Shown: positions 32,152 to 43,959 of the stretch, one piece after another
Layout of the letters: each line of letters begins with the position of its first letter
How positions within the stretch are numbered: the stretch's first letter is position 1
Origin: Rhizomys pruinosus
Lineage: Eukaryota > Chordata > Mammalia > Rodentia > Spalacidae
Assembly (NCBI GenBank): GCA_009823505.1
Contig: VZQC01006583.1
Span: 232,753 to 296,752 of the forward strand
Length of the DNA: 64,000 nt
Direction: 5' to 3'
Made by a program: the position numbers and the translations under genes
The notes under the pieces: generated by a model
What the model saw: the letters and a program-made list of their open reading frames with translations, nothing else
Database searches by the model: none
Told to the model about the DNA's origin: nothing

Positions 32152-32974
32152 TTTCTTTCAGGCCATTAATGTGTTTTATGATATTTATTGATTTACATAT
32201 GTTGAAACACTCCTCCATCTCTGATATGAATCCAACTTGACCATAATGGATGATCTTTTCAATATGGGTCTGGTAGATTTGCAAGTATTTTGTTGAAAAT
32301 TTTTACATCTATGTTCATTAATGAGATGGGTCTATAGCTTTCTTTTTACTTGTATCTTTGCCTGGTTTTGGTATTAGAGTGATGCTGACTTCGCTTCAAA
32401 TAAAGAGTTTGGGAGAATTCACTCTATTTGTATTCTTCTGAAGAGTTTGATTAGCAGTGGTTGTAGGACCTCTTTAAATATTTTATGGAATTCTGCCCTG
32501 AAACCATCTGAACTGGGACATTTTTTAATTGGGTGATTTTTAATTACATCTTCAATTTCTTTAAATAATATGGGTCTGTTTAAGCTGTCAATCTCTTCTT
32601 GGTTTAGCTTTGGTGATTCCCAGGATTTCAAATATTCATCCATTTTGCTTAGGTTTTCAAACTTAGTAGAATATAAGTTTTTGAAGTATCCCCATGTGAT
32701 TGCCTGGATCTTTTCATTGTCTGTTGTGATGTTTCCCCTTTCATCAATAATTCCATTGATTTGGAGTTGTTCTTTCTTTCTTTTGGTTAACTGGGTTAGA
32801 GTTCTATCTTGTTTATTCTCTCAAAGAACCAAATTTTGGATTCATTGATTTTTTTTTTTGTATTGTTTTCTTTGTTTTTATTTCATTGATTTCTGCTCTG
32901 ATTTTTGTTATTTCTTCCTGTCTATTGCATTTAGGGTTCATTTGTTGTTGTCTCTCAAGTGTTTTTAGCTGCAG

Positions 32975-33337
32975 TGTGGTGGTTTGAATAAGAATGTGCC
33001 CCATAGGCTTTAAGTATTCAGACATTTTTTCTCCAGTTGGTGGCACTGTTCTTGGAGGTCTTAGAAGGTGTGGCCATGCTGGAGGAAGTAGGTCATTGGG
33101 GGAGGGCTTAGTGAGTTTAACAAGTCTCGTGGTCTCCACTCTCTACCTCTCTGCTTCCCGTGCTCATTGTGAGATGTGACCCTCTGCTACCTGCTCCAGC
33201 CCTGGCCACCATGATTCCCACCACAATGTACTCTGATTCCCTGGGACCGTCAATTGTAAGCTCAAATAAACTCTTTCTTTTATAAGATCCCTTGCTCATG
33301 GTGGTTTTATCACGGCAACAGAAAAGTGACTAATGCA
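32975..33337 (+). mobile_element. Solo ORR1 LTR inside antisense L1
   Basis: It begins 'tgtggtggtttgaataagaa' and ends 'aaaagtgactaatgca', with AATAAA in 'ctcaaataaactctttc'. The flanks are tgcag (32970-32974) and agcag (33338-33342), a 5-bp duplication with one mismatch. L1 sequence is continuous across it. Confidence 0.9.
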
Positions 33338-33369
33338 AGCAGTGTTATATCGTTCATTTGTGCTCTTTC

Positions 33370-33388
33370 TGTTTTTCTTTTTCTTTTT

Positions 33389-33436
<48 letters not shown>

Positions 33437-33592
33437 CTTGGTCTTTTCGAGACAGGGTCTCCCTGTAGCCCCAGCTGTACTGGAACTCACTCTGTAGACC
33501 AGGCTTTCCTTGAACTCACAAAGATCCGCCTGCCTCTGCCTCCCAAGTGCTAGGATTAAAGGCGTGTGCCACCACACCAGGCAACCAGAGCA
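33370..33592 (-). mobile_element. B1 SINE with long poly(T)
   Basis: A T-rich tract at 33370-33437, including a run of about 46 T, leads into a complete antisense B1 ('gagacagggtctccctgtag' to 'gtgtgccaccacaccaggca'). The tail length suggests a fairly recent insertion. Confidence 0.93.
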
Positions 33593-34855
33593 CAAACTTA
33601 CCTCTTAAGAATGCTTTTAAAGTTTCCCATACGTTTTGTTGTGTTGTATTATCATTGCCATTCAGTTCCAGGGATGCTTTTATTTCTTTCTTTATTTCTT
33701 TCTTGACCCATTCATTATTCAGGAGTGTGCTTTTTAGTTTCCATATATTCTTGTAGATAGTATGGCTTATCCTGGTGTTGATATTGAGCTTTATTGCACT
33801 GTTGATAGAATGCATGAAATTATTTCAATCTTTTTGTATTTGAGGAGGTTTTTTCTGTGTCCCAGTATTTGGTCAGCTTTGGAGAATGTTCTGTCAGGTG
33901 CTGAGTAGAAAGTGTATTCTCTAGTATTAAGATGGAATATTCAGTAGATGTCTGTGAGTTCCACTTGGTGTATCATATCATTCAGTTTAGATGTCACTCT
34001 GTTTATTTTTTTGTCTGGTTGACATGAACAAAAGGCTCAGTGTGGTATTTAAGTCCCCTACTACGAGTGTATTGGGGTTAATCTGTGCCTTGGGGTCCTG
34101 GAGAATTGTCTTTATAAAGTTTGGTGCTCCAGAGTTTGGTGCATATATATTAATGATTGTGAAATCTTCATAGTCACTTGTTCCTGTAGCTCTTTGCTTC
34201 ACTGGTCAGTTTTCTTTTTTATTTCAACATGGGATCTTTTAAGTGTTTCCACTTCCTTCCAGAGTTTGTTATTTTCTCCCTCTAGTTCTTTCTGACATTT
34301 GTCAATCTCTCTCTCTAGGTCCTTCTTGAGTTTTTCATTCTCTGTCCTTAGTTCTATGATTTTTTTCTTTTTGTATTGGCTGATTTCTTTGAGTATGTCT
34401 GAAATTATTCCTCTAATGTCTGTGTCCTGGGCCATCCCCAGGGGGATCCCACTCTAGGAATCTCCCACTGGGTTGGTAGAGTTGATGTGGGATTATCTTG
34501 CACCTTTCCCATGTCCCTTCATTGTTTCCCTGGCCTGTCGGCTTCTCTTTGCCTGTATTCCAATGCGAGTCTCAGATGCATCTTCACTGTGTTGAAGGTT
34601 TGCTTTGCTTGCCTTCTTCAGATGCCTCCATTGTTTGTTTGATTCGTTTTTCTCCTTGTTTATGGAGTGTTGACTTGTCTAAGTTTTAGTCTTTCTATTG
34701 GAAGTCTAACTCACTCTTCCCTTTCTGTTCTGAAGGTTCTCCAAAGAATCCACTTGAATGTTCCGTCAGCAATACCAGCTGGTGGGGTGGGGTTTAGGGG
34801 GGAGATATGCAGGTACTCTGTGCTTCAGGCGTTCCTGGAAAATCCCACTGTACAA

Positions 34856-35795
34856 AAGCCTTTGAGTTTGATGAGGTCCCACTTGTTAACCATTGACCTT
34901 ATTGCTTGCACGGTGCTTTTTGATTTAGAAAGTCTTTTCCTACTCCTATGTCTTGTAGATTGCTACCAACTTTTTCTTCTCCCACCTTCAGAGTTTTGTG
35001 TTTCACTTTTAGGTCTTTAATCCATTTGCAGCTGATTTTTGTACAGGGTGAGATTTAAGGATTTACTTTTGTTCCTCTACATATGCTGATTCAGTTTTGC
35101 CAGCACCATTTGCTGAAGATGCTATCTTTCCTCAAATGAGCATATTTTTTTTTTTTTTTGCTTGCTTATAGAATATGAGGTGGCTGAAATTGTATGAGCT
35201 CAATTTTGGATCTTCTATTTTGTTCCATTGGTCAATAGGTCAGTATTTTTTTTGCCAGTACCAGGCTGTCTTTATGACTATAGCCCTGTAGTATAGCTTG
35301 AAGTCTGGTAAGCTGATCCCCCCATATTGCATTTTTCACTCAGGGTTGCTTTACCTACTTAGGCTCTTTTGTCTTTCCAAAGAATTTAAGGATTTTTTTC
35401 TAAGTCTTTGAAGAAACTCTTGGGATTTTAATTGGGATTACATTGAATTTTTATATTAATTTGGGTAGAATGGACATTTTTACTATATTAATTTTTCCAA
35501 TCCATGAGCATGGAAGGATTTTCCATTTTTGATGTCATCTTCAATCTCCTTTTTCAGGGTTTTATAATTTTTGCTGTAGAGATCTTTGATGTCTTTGGTT
35601 AGGTTTATTCCCAGGTATTTTATGTTTTTTGAAGCTATTATTAATTGGAAGTTCTCTTTATATTCCTTCTCCAGTTGCTTGTTGTTGGTACAAAGAAAAG
35701 CTACTGATTTTTTAGGTTAATTTGTGTCCTGTCACATTACTGAAATTCTTAATTGTTTCTAGGGGTTTTCTTGCTTTGGTGAGGTAAACCCTCAA
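34856..35795 (-). mobile_element. Antisense L1 ORF2 fragment (second L1)
   Basis: The minus strand codes for ORF2 from just after the RT core to the Cys-domain approach. The plus strand shows the antisense of 'ctacaagacatag', 'caaattgagctca'-like and 'ggcaaaactgaatcag'-like segments. It directly follows the 5' region of the first antisense L1, so two same-orientation L1s lie end to end. Confidence 0.82.
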
Positions 35796-36951
35796 TTAAT
35801 CTAAATTCATCATTTTTGGAATGGACAATTCTTTTCTTTTCCATTATACATTGGAAGTATGTAGTTTGCTTTTCAGTTTTATAGGAGGTTAGTTAAAAGA
35901 TTGAGTCTCAACTTTCAAAAAATATTGAGATTGTTAGGGAATTTGGAATTTTACAGTTAGACTGAATGCATTTTAGCTTATATTTTCATGAGGCTATGGG
36001 GAGCAGGGAAGGGAATTTGGTAGTTTGATTGAGGTCATCGTTTATACACTCCAAGTAGTCACTTTTCCCCTGTTGATGTATCTTTTTTGTAATGTTTAGT
36101 AGGTGTGGCATTGCTACATGATGGAGGTGGGCTTTAGACTTATCCAATTCCGTTTTCTTCTTTGATCCTTTCCGTATAGGAGCTTTGAATAATCAAAGTT
36201 ATGTTGTGCTGCCATGCCTTCTTATCCTTGATTGACTTTTATCCCCTGGAACCATAGGTAAAGTAAACTCTTTATGTTATAAACAGCCTTATCATGGCAT
36301 TTTATCGCAATGAAGAAAAGTTACTAATGAACCATTATTGTATTTGAAAAATCTAAATAGAAATAAGAAAATTAAATAAACTTCTCTGTTCATAGACATT
36401 TATGTCACAGATTAAAAGCCAGAGCCAACAAGGAGTAAATAAAAAGCTTTTATAAGTCAGCTGCATATGGTACACACTTATTGATATGCAAAATACGATG
36501 TGAATATTCTCCATATACTAATATAAATTTGAACAGAAATCAAAATATTGTAAGATCCAGTTGTGAGATTTTTTATGTTTTTTTTTTAAATAAAATAAAA
36601 AATTTTCATTAATTTCCTCTTTTGTTTAGATGATAATGATACATGAAGAAAAATATGCAAAACAGATGTTGGAAACTGTCTGAGTATGCAACCAACAGAC
36701 GCCCCAGGCCTTTATTGACCTCATAGGAAATATTTTTGATCATTTATAAACAAATAAAAATAAAACATTTTATTTCATTTTTATTAAAAATACTGTTTAG
36801 TTTGCTAGAACTCATTTTAAAGAGATCCCAATAATACATTTTGGTTATCTCTGGAGATTGAGAATTTTAAAATAATTTCTGCTTTTTGTTATTAATGTGG
36901 TAATTACAAAATTAAATACTATTATTTAGTAATTAAAATAGTTATTTCTTG
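35796..36951. other. Unassigned AT-rich sequence
   Basis: No gene found. 'ggcattttatcgcaatgaag' and 'aagttactaatga' near 36295-36330 hint at a decayed MaLR LTR end, preceded by 'ggtaaagtaaactctttatg' at about 36255. Too weak to bound. Confidence 0.4.
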
Positions 36952-37075
36952 ATAGGCATGGTGCACACCTTTATTTGCAGCACTCAGGAGGTAGAGGCAG
37001 GTGGATCTTTATGAGTTCAATGTCTGCCTGGTTCACTTAGCAAGCTCCAGGCTGGATGGGACTAATGGTCTTAAA
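36952..37075 (+). mobile_element. B1 SINE, diverged
   Basis: Sense B1: 'ggcatggtgcacacctttat', 'gcactcaggaggtagaggca', 'ggtggatctttatgagttca' and a decayed 3' part. Confidence 0.8.
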
Positions 37076-37669
37076 AATACCAAAATATAGTTATTTCTTA
37101 ATTTTATGATATTTTCAGTTTACCAGATGGAAATAAATCAGAAAAAATAACGTGCAATTTTAATCTTCTCAAGAAAGATTTAATCAAAATATTTAATTTT
37201 ATTTTAATCTAGAAATATTCTACCGCCCTTGTCCCAGAAAATAATTGGTGAAATAGTAATAATCTAAGCACATCATCTAATCAGAGGAAACATCTAAATT
37301 TGGCTTTTCAACTCCAAATCCAGATATGGACCAACCCCTATTTCACTCCCAGTATACGTCATGCTCAAAGATCAATGGATTGCCAGATTACACAAAGGGA
37401 TTAGTTCCCTTCTTATTTATTTGTTTAGATTCTGACATTAAATCCTACAGAAATCTTGCCATAGCATATTTTTTCCTAAGGATGAGCTTAACAATCAAGG
37501 ATATTGCAGATAAGTAGAGTGATAAATAGTGGTAAGCCAAAAGCAAGACAAATGATAGATATTTATGCTTCCAGCATTGACAAAGCAATTATAATCATAC
37601 AACTTATTCAAACGCAAGAATGTATAGCCGTATACAAATGATGTAAAGTTGTATTTTCATTTTTACTTA
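37076..37669. other. Unassigned sequence
   Basis: A 63-codon sense frame (37326-37517) has no recognised motif. No repeat identified. Confidence 0.4.
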
Positions 37670-37759
37670 ATTTCAAGTTTTTACTTATTTTTTCATTGAC
37701 TCCTTCATCATGTAACAGTGTGTTGGTTGATTTTTGTGTTATGGCATTGTGTTTGTGTA

Positions 37760-37790
<31 letters not shown>

Positions 37791-39000
37791 TTGTGTGTGG
37801 TGTGTGTTTGAACTTTTTGAGGTTTATTTTTAGCATCATTCCACTGTGTTCAGATACAATATAGTAAGCTATATGATTTTTCAATTATTTGTCAATATTT
37901 ATTTTTTGTATTATATCTGATCCATTTTAGATGAAGTTCAATAGGTTCCTGTCAGGAAAACACTTTCTGCAGTGTTTGGATGGCATATTCCATAGATACG
38001 TTGCAAGCTCATTGCTCCTATGATTTCATTGAATCCTCATGTTTCACCCTATAGTTTTGTCAGCATGACTTGAATATTGGTGAGTGAGGTACTGAAGTTG
38101 TCTACCATTATTGTACCACATTTACTCTATGGTTCTATATCTAGTAGTATTTCTTATGAAATTCTGTGGAACTCTGCTCAGTGTGAAAATGTTTAGAACT
38201 GATATATTCTGTTGGTGGAATTTACCCTTTCTTAGTGTGAAATGACATTATTTCTTATGAATATTTTAGTGTGAATTCTGCTTTTGTTAGACCCTTAGAT
38301 AATGGTAACGCTTGTTTCGTGGTGCAACTTGATTTCCATATATGTATTCATTTTATCCTAAAATGCTGTGTACTTTTGATGATGAGTTGTGTTTCTTGGA
38401 GGCAGCATGTACGGTGACCTTTTTTTTAAATTTTTTTGGCCAATATGATGTTCTATGTCTGATGTTTGTGAATTTGAAACTGTAAGATTTCAGAGTTATT
38501 TTCTTGCATATTTATTTTAGTACTCAACATTGCATTGATATTTGTTCTGTATATTAAGTGGTTAAGTTTAAGGCATTTGGTTGGTAGGCCTATGTATTTA
38601 ATGTAATATAAAGCTCTGTTTCAATCAACCCCTCTTTCCCTGGATTTGGGAAATAGTCTTCTATGATTGTACTGAAAATATTTTCTGTGCCATCGACATG
38701 GTTTTATAAACCCTTTCTGTGCCCATAATTCTTATATTTTCTGATTTCATGATTTTCCAAAGAAATTGCATATTCAATTAGTGTAGTTTTTTTTTTCATA
38801 TTTGTCTTTGAGTGTTCCAATTCCTTGACCTTTACACAAGCCCTGATAGCATGTCCTTCTCATGGTGTATTCTCTTGATGAAAATGTAAACTGAGCTTTT
38901 GATTTTTACATTGAATTTTTCATCCTGGATTCATTTCATTTTTCTGTTTTTACAGTATTTCCGTTTCACTAAAATGTATTAATATCATAATTGTTATACA
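37670..39000 (-). mobile_element. Old antisense L1 (Lx-like), ORF2 endonuclease to ORF1 region
   Basis: The plus strand carries the typical antisense L1 order: 'tagcatcattccactgtgtt', 'ccatagatacgttgcaagct', 'ttggtgagtgaggtactgaa', then 'gttgtgtttcttggaggcag'. All are decayed forms of ORF2 endonuclease sequence, followed by ORF1-like sequence. No frame survives. A (GT)n tract at about 37754-37790 lies inside. Confidence 0.7.
37754..37800. repeat. (GT)n microsatellite
   Basis: Tandem TG dinucleotides, 'tttgtgtgtgtgtgtgtgtg' and onward, with minor interruptions. Confidence 0.9.
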
Positions 39001-39639
39001 TGTGTATGATGTCTAAATATTGTCATGCACATGCCATGTCTGATGACAACTTTCGGGAGTTGCTTTTCTCCCTTCAACATGAGAATCAAACTCATCATTA
39101 CATCTGTACAAGAGCCTTCACATACTGAGCCCTCTCAAAATACTAAGTATTTCAATTTTCTTGCATTGGCTTCCTTACTTCATTCATTTGTTTGTGATTT
39201 CTTAGAATTAAGAGTGCTTTGCTTTGTCTTTTCCTTTGTTTTATATATTTATTACCATTAATTTGAATTGTTTTCCTGGAATTTCATATACAACACAAAA
39301 ATTAGGAGATATTGTTCTGAGATTTGAATATTTGAGGGAGACATGTACTTCTTTTCATATTTGTTTTATTTTCGGACTTAGACTTGTATGTGGGAGTTAG
39401 ATCATTGATTGAATTTATGTATTTACTCATTTAAATTTATTAATGCCATCCTTTCACTGGAAATTTTGGCAGTGTTCCAGAGGAATTACGTTATAATAGG
39501 GGGGAGGTAATGTTTTTAATGAGAATGGTGCTCAAGATGTCAGGCTCTATCCCCAGTTCTCTCCTTTGAGATAATAGTCATTATCCAAGGATAGACTCAC
39601 AAAAATAGAGTAATGATTAATTAATTCGTTCATTTTTTC
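39001..39639. other. Unassigned AT-rich sequence
   Basis: Probably more decayed L1-like antisense sequence, but I cannot align it confidently. No gene seen. Confidence 0.4.
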
Positions 39640-40285
39640 CACCTTCAAAATCCGCATAGTCTGTACCAGTATCAGAACTATTTAAAAGTCTAGAATCCAA
39701 AGTCTCTACTGAGTCACAAATCAATCCCTTAACTGTAAACCCCAGTAAAGTCACAAGGGAAATTATACAATTCTAACATACAATGGAATCTAATCCCATT
39801 TCAAAAAGAAGGAATGTGGCAAACTGAGGAAATACTAGACCAAAATAAAGTTACTTCCAAAGGCTTAGATGGCTCAGCAACCCCTCCCCCCAACATCCTT
39901 GCTGTGTGAAATGTGTATCTCTTCCTTGTGCTGCAGCTTCCTTGTATTCAGTTCTCTTTGGCAATTGTCTCATGGCTTGAACATCTCCAGACTCCTGGGG
40001 TCTCCCTACCATCCATATATACTTCAACTTCACAGCTTCACAGGATGGCCTTTCAGGTCCTCTGTATGCAGAAATGCCCCTGCTTCACTCTAAATAGCCT
40101 CAGCAATTCTCTGAAACCGAAATCATGTAGGAAGAAATAATGACCCCTTCATTCTTGTCTTTTTCATCCCTCTAAAGATGGGACACATGAGTGACACTGT
40201 CAATTCTGGCTGCTTATTTGGGATGAACCTTGACCTGTTTAATCCATATTATTAGTTCTTTTCTCTGATCCCCAAGGTGCTTGAA
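39640..40285 (-). mobile_element. ORR1 internal fragment without LTRs
   Basis: It matches the interior of the ORR1 copies at 26.8-27.5 and 62.8-63.5 kb in the same orientation and order: 'atagtctgtaccag', 'gaatccaaagtctc', 'gaggaaatactagaccaaaa', 'ggcttagatggctca', 'cttcacagcttcac'. More diverged than both, with no open frame. It lies within old L1 sequence. Confidence 0.8.
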
Positions 40286-40690
40286 CCAGTTTATAATCCC
40301 AACATCAGTGAATGAGGGTCCCCATTTCCCTGCATGTTTCTAAGAATTTTGGGTAGCATTAGTTCCCTTAATTTTATGCATTCTGTCTGAAATAAATTGA
40401 AATTTTTAGAGTAGTAAACATTTTATAAATTTTGCTATAGAACTATTTGCTTCATGTTTGTAATACCATTTCAGTCTTTTGATCAGTTGTTCTATTGCTC
40501 AGAATGAAGTGGCCTTTTTTAATCTCTCCTGAATAATCTTAGTTTGAAGCTATTTTCTCATATTTTAGAATAGCAACTCCATATTGTTTCTTCAAGTAAT
40601 TTGCTTGTAATATTTTTTCCCATCCTTTCAACCTAAGGTGGTGCCTAACGTGGAAGGTAAGATATGTTTCTTGTATACAGACAAAGACAG
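40286..40690 (-). mobile_element. Old antisense L1 fragment
   Basis: The order 'tataatcccaacatcagtga', 'gtccccatttccctgcatg', later 'gaatagcaactccatattgt' and 'agatatgtttcttgtataca' is decayed antisense L1 ORF2, from two different ORF2 regions. Confidence 0.65.
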
Positions 40691-40770
40691 ATTTTTTTTT
40701 GACAGGTTCTTCCTGTAACCACAGCTGTCCTGGAACTCACTTCAAGCAGCCTATGACTTTCAATAAGGCA
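40691..40770 (-). mobile_element. B1 SINE fragment
   Basis: A T-run followed by 'gacaggttcttcctgtaacc' and 'acagctgtcctggaactcac'; the rest of the B1 is lost. Confidence 0.8.
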
Positions 40771-40881
40771 GTGGATGTAAATGGTATTTAAATTTATTAT
40801 TATTAAAATGTGTATTTGTACTTGTTATTTTATTTTCTGTTGCTATTTTTAGTACTATAATGTGTTTTCACAATTAAACCT

Positions 40882-41246
40882 TGTGGTGGTTTGAATGAGA
40901 GTGTCCCCCCATAGGCTTTAAGTATTCAGACATTTTGTCTCCAGTTGGTGGCACTGTTCTTGGAGGTCTTAGAAGGTGTGTCTGTGTGTCTGTGCTGGAG
41001 GAAGTATGTCACTGGGGGCAGGCTTAGTGAGTTTAACAAGCCAGTCTCTCTCTCTCTCTCTGCTTCCTGTGCTCATTGGGAGATGTGACCCTTAGCTTGC
41101 TGCTCCAGCCCCGGCCACCATGCTTCCCACCACAATGGACTCTGATTCCCTGGATCCGTCAATCATAAGCTCAAATAAACTCTTCCTTTTATAAGTTCCC
41201 TTGCTCATGGTGGTTTTATCACAGCAACAGAAAAGTGACTAATACA
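40882..41246 (+). mobile_element. Solo ORR1 LTR
   Basis: It begins 'tgtggtggtttgaatgagag' and ends 'aaaagtgactaataca', with 'ctcaaataaactcttcc' carrying AATAAA and a (TC)n stretch near 41045-41060. The flanks aacct and taact agree at only three of five bases, so the duplication is doubtful. Confidence 0.92.
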
Positions 41247-42480
41247 TAACTTAATTTGTTCTCTATCTGTATTCTCTTGTTTATGGATATTCCTTTCTTC
41301 AGTCTGTATTGCTTCAGTTATTTGGTTGTAGAGTTGGTTTTTTAGACATTAATTCTTTCAACCTAGTTTCATTGTGGAGGATTGTTCTTTCTTACTCAAC
41401 TACAATAAACACTGCTGGAAAATGCGTTTATGATTAGCTACTCTGATTATTTAGAACACTGGATATTTTGCTCCAGGCTTGCTGGCTGTAATAGTTTTCA
41501 CCAAAAGTCAGTGGTAATTGTGTTGGGTTTTCTTTTATATGTAACCTTTTTGTTATTCTCTTGTAGTTTCAGTAGCCTGTCTTTGATCTGCACATTTAGT
41601 GCTTTTACTATGGAATACCATGGGGTGTTTTTGTTCTGGTCCCTGTCTATTTAGTGTTGTGTATGCTTCTTGTTTCTGTATAGATATGTCTTTCTTTAAT
41701 TTTGGCAATTTCTTCTAAAATCCAGTTGAAGGACTGGTCGATGCCATTGACCTGAGGTTTTTCTCCTACCTTTATGCATATTATTCATAGATTTTTCTCT
41801 TCTTTATGGGTTGCCACATTTTCTGCACATTCTATCCCTGTGCTGTTTAATTTTTTTTCATAATTTTTGCTTGAGTGGTCTAATTTTCCAACTTTGTCTT
41901 TTAATTGTGATAGTCTGTTTTATATTTTACTCATTCTGCTGGTAAGACATTCTTCAGTCATTCCTAATATATTTATTCAGTTTTTCAATTCCATTCTCCT
42001 TTCAGCTTGAGTTTTATTCAACATTTTTATCTCTTCCAAGATTCCATATTCTCAGTTCCTTATTCTCAACTATCTTTGTCATTTCATTTAGCTATATACT
42101 TGTATTTCCTTGAATTTCAATCAGGAATTTACTCTTATACTGAGTTCTTTGAAATCTTTGTTTCTTTGATCTTGTTCATATTTTTTTTTGAGTTCTTTGT
42201 CCTGTAGTTCCTCTTCATAGTTCTCATTGTAGAGCACTTGCATAGAATTAGTTAAATTTGATGGGAGTGTATTACCTTGGTTTTTCATATTATTTGTCCT
42301 TTTACATTGTGGTCTGGTCAATACCAGGAATGGAATTCCTCTCTACAAGCTATTGGGTATTGACTAGAGAGTTTATAGACTCTCAAACAAAACTGGTCAT
42401 TGCCCTACTTCTCTTTACCCACCAAAACTGGATGGTAAGGGCCTATTATGGAAGACACAATAAACTTGTGCTGTAGAAAA
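41247..42480 (-). mobile_element. Old antisense L1 (Lx-like), ORF1/5' region
   Basis: The plus strand shows antisense L1 marks such as 'gggttttcttttatatgtaa', 'gttctggtccctgtctattt' and 'tgtatgcttcttgtttctgt'. The minus-strand frame at 42121-42321 is a Lys/Glu-rich coiled-coil piece (ELQDKELKKKYEQDQ), consistent with an ORF1 N-terminus. Confidence 0.65.
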
Positions 42481-42899
42481 AATAAGGAGAAATCAACCTG
42501 GTGCTGACTTCAGAGCATCATCACTACTGTCTGCAATCCATAGTGCTGAAAGCTGTTGTGAAACTATGAGGAAGAAAAGATAATCACCATCCTTGTGGAA
42601 CTATGAATCTTGTAAATGCATTGTTCTTTGTTTAATTGTAATTTCTGCTTCCTAGGACAGAGCCCATACCTGATATAGATATCATGTTTAGGAACCTGAG
42701 GCTAAATAGGTCATCTATGAATATGAGCTCTATATCAAACATATGCTCCACAAGCTCAGGGATCATGTGGAAGATGAGGTGGAAACAAGAAGAGACAGTG
42801 ATGGCTGATTACCACAGGAAACAGAGTTTACCGGATATTCAGTTACTCATATAATCTCACAGCAACATGGGCAGCATACACAAGTCTCATGCAAGATCA
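42481..42899. other. Unassigned sequence between L1 remnants
   Basis: No gene recognised. It may be further L1 3' untranslated sequence. Confidence 0.4.
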
Positions 42900-43200
42900 T
42901 ACCAGAAAAAAATTCCACTGTAACTCAATAAGAAAATCCAATACCACCTAAGGAAATTGTTGGAACAAATAGCTGCTGGGAGCTGAAAAGAAAATTTATT
43001 TCAAGTATGGGGCTTATGTCCAGTGATGGACCATACTCAAAGCCATTTGGTGACACAAATTAAACTCTATGTAATAAAATACATTAAATTGGGCAAGGAC
43101 ATTTGGGGAGGTGAAGATAAGGGAGATCTAGATACTATCAAATTTTATTATATGCAACTCACAAAAATGCAATAAAATATATAATTAAATAATTAAATGC
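42900..43200 (+). mobile_element. L1 3'-UTR-like remnant (Lx-like)
   Basis: The order 'aatagctgctgggagctgaa', 'gtatggggcttatgtccagt', 'gaccatactcaaagcca' and 'actatcaaattttattatat' follows the 3' untranslated end of old rodent L1s, with an A/T-rich close. Assigned from memory of the family. Confidence 0.5.
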
Positions 43201-43497
43201 ATATACTCAGAACCAATCCTATGTGCCTATTTCCATAAATTATGCAAAGTATCAGAATCTACAAAACTATAACAGAGTAATATAATTTGAACCAAATACA
43301 AATAATTTAATTATTTATTGACCATTGTAATTTTTGTAGGAACCTGAGGCTAAATACGTCACCCACTAGTTTCCTAGTGGAAGATAATGATCCTCATGGA
43401 TTATGAAATTTAAAAGATTCTCAATTTTTCCATGGATTTATTTTAACTACACCTTAAGAATTGGAGAGTAAACTTAAAACTTCAAGTTTCAATATTT
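43201..43497. other. Unassigned AT-rich sequence
   Basis: No gene recognised. 'ggaacctgaggctaaataggtcatc' at 42692-42716 recurs in near-identical form at 43340-43363 (about 23 of 24 bases), a short dispersed duplication about 650 bp apart. Confidence 0.45.
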
Positions 43498-43622
43498 GGT
43501 GAGATGGGTCAGTTGTTAAGTGCCTAGTAGCTCTTACATAGGACCTGAGTTCAGTGTTCAGGCAGCCATGTGGTGGCTAAAAACCATCCATAACGTCAGT
43601 TCCATGGGATTCAACAAGGCAA
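43498..43622 (+). mobile_element. B2 SINE, old and truncated
   Basis: Decayed sense B2: 'ggtgagatgggtcagttgtt', 'ctcttacataggacctgagt' and 'cagccatgtggtggctaaaa'. No 3' tail. Confidence 0.75.
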
Positions 43623-43959
43623 AACAATCATATACAAGATGAAAGGAAAAAAATAATTAGTCAAAAGTATTTAAGATATATCAAAATTGCCTGTAATGCA
43701 AAGAAACAAAACCTAGAGTAATATTTAAGCATTAGTTAAGTTTAAAGTGCAAAATTTCACATATTTTATGTTTTATAATTGTTTGCATATGAATACCAGA
43801 TATTGGCTGCTCATCCAAAGTTGTAATGTGTTCAGTTTAAAAATTAGAAAAAAATATATACACATCAAGATAGTTAAGCATCTTGTAGATTCTAATATAT
43901 AGAAAATTAGAGTTTTGTACAGGAATTTGTAATACATGACAATCTGTAAAACTTTTTTC
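43623..43959. other. Unassigned AT-rich sequence
   Basis: Nothing recognised. Confidence 0.4.

Larger units (their letters stand above)
32152..34855 (-). mobile_element. Antisense L1 (ORF2 RT to ORF1 and 5' region), with internal deletion
   Basis: Read on the minus strand from 34855: a 5' region, ORF1 N-terminal coiled coil (34199-34435), then endonuclease (33598-34202) and ORF2 up to the RT core near 32160. ORF1 jumps straight into mid-endonuclease at about 34200, so the ORF1 C-terminus and ORF2 start are deleted. A solo ORR1 LTR (32975-33337) and a B1 (33370-33592) interrupt it. Confidence 0.87.

Noticed and set aside
33326..33595. Poly-Phe and poly-Lys frames on opposite strands
   Set aside because: They come from the long T-run and B1 sequence, not from a gene.
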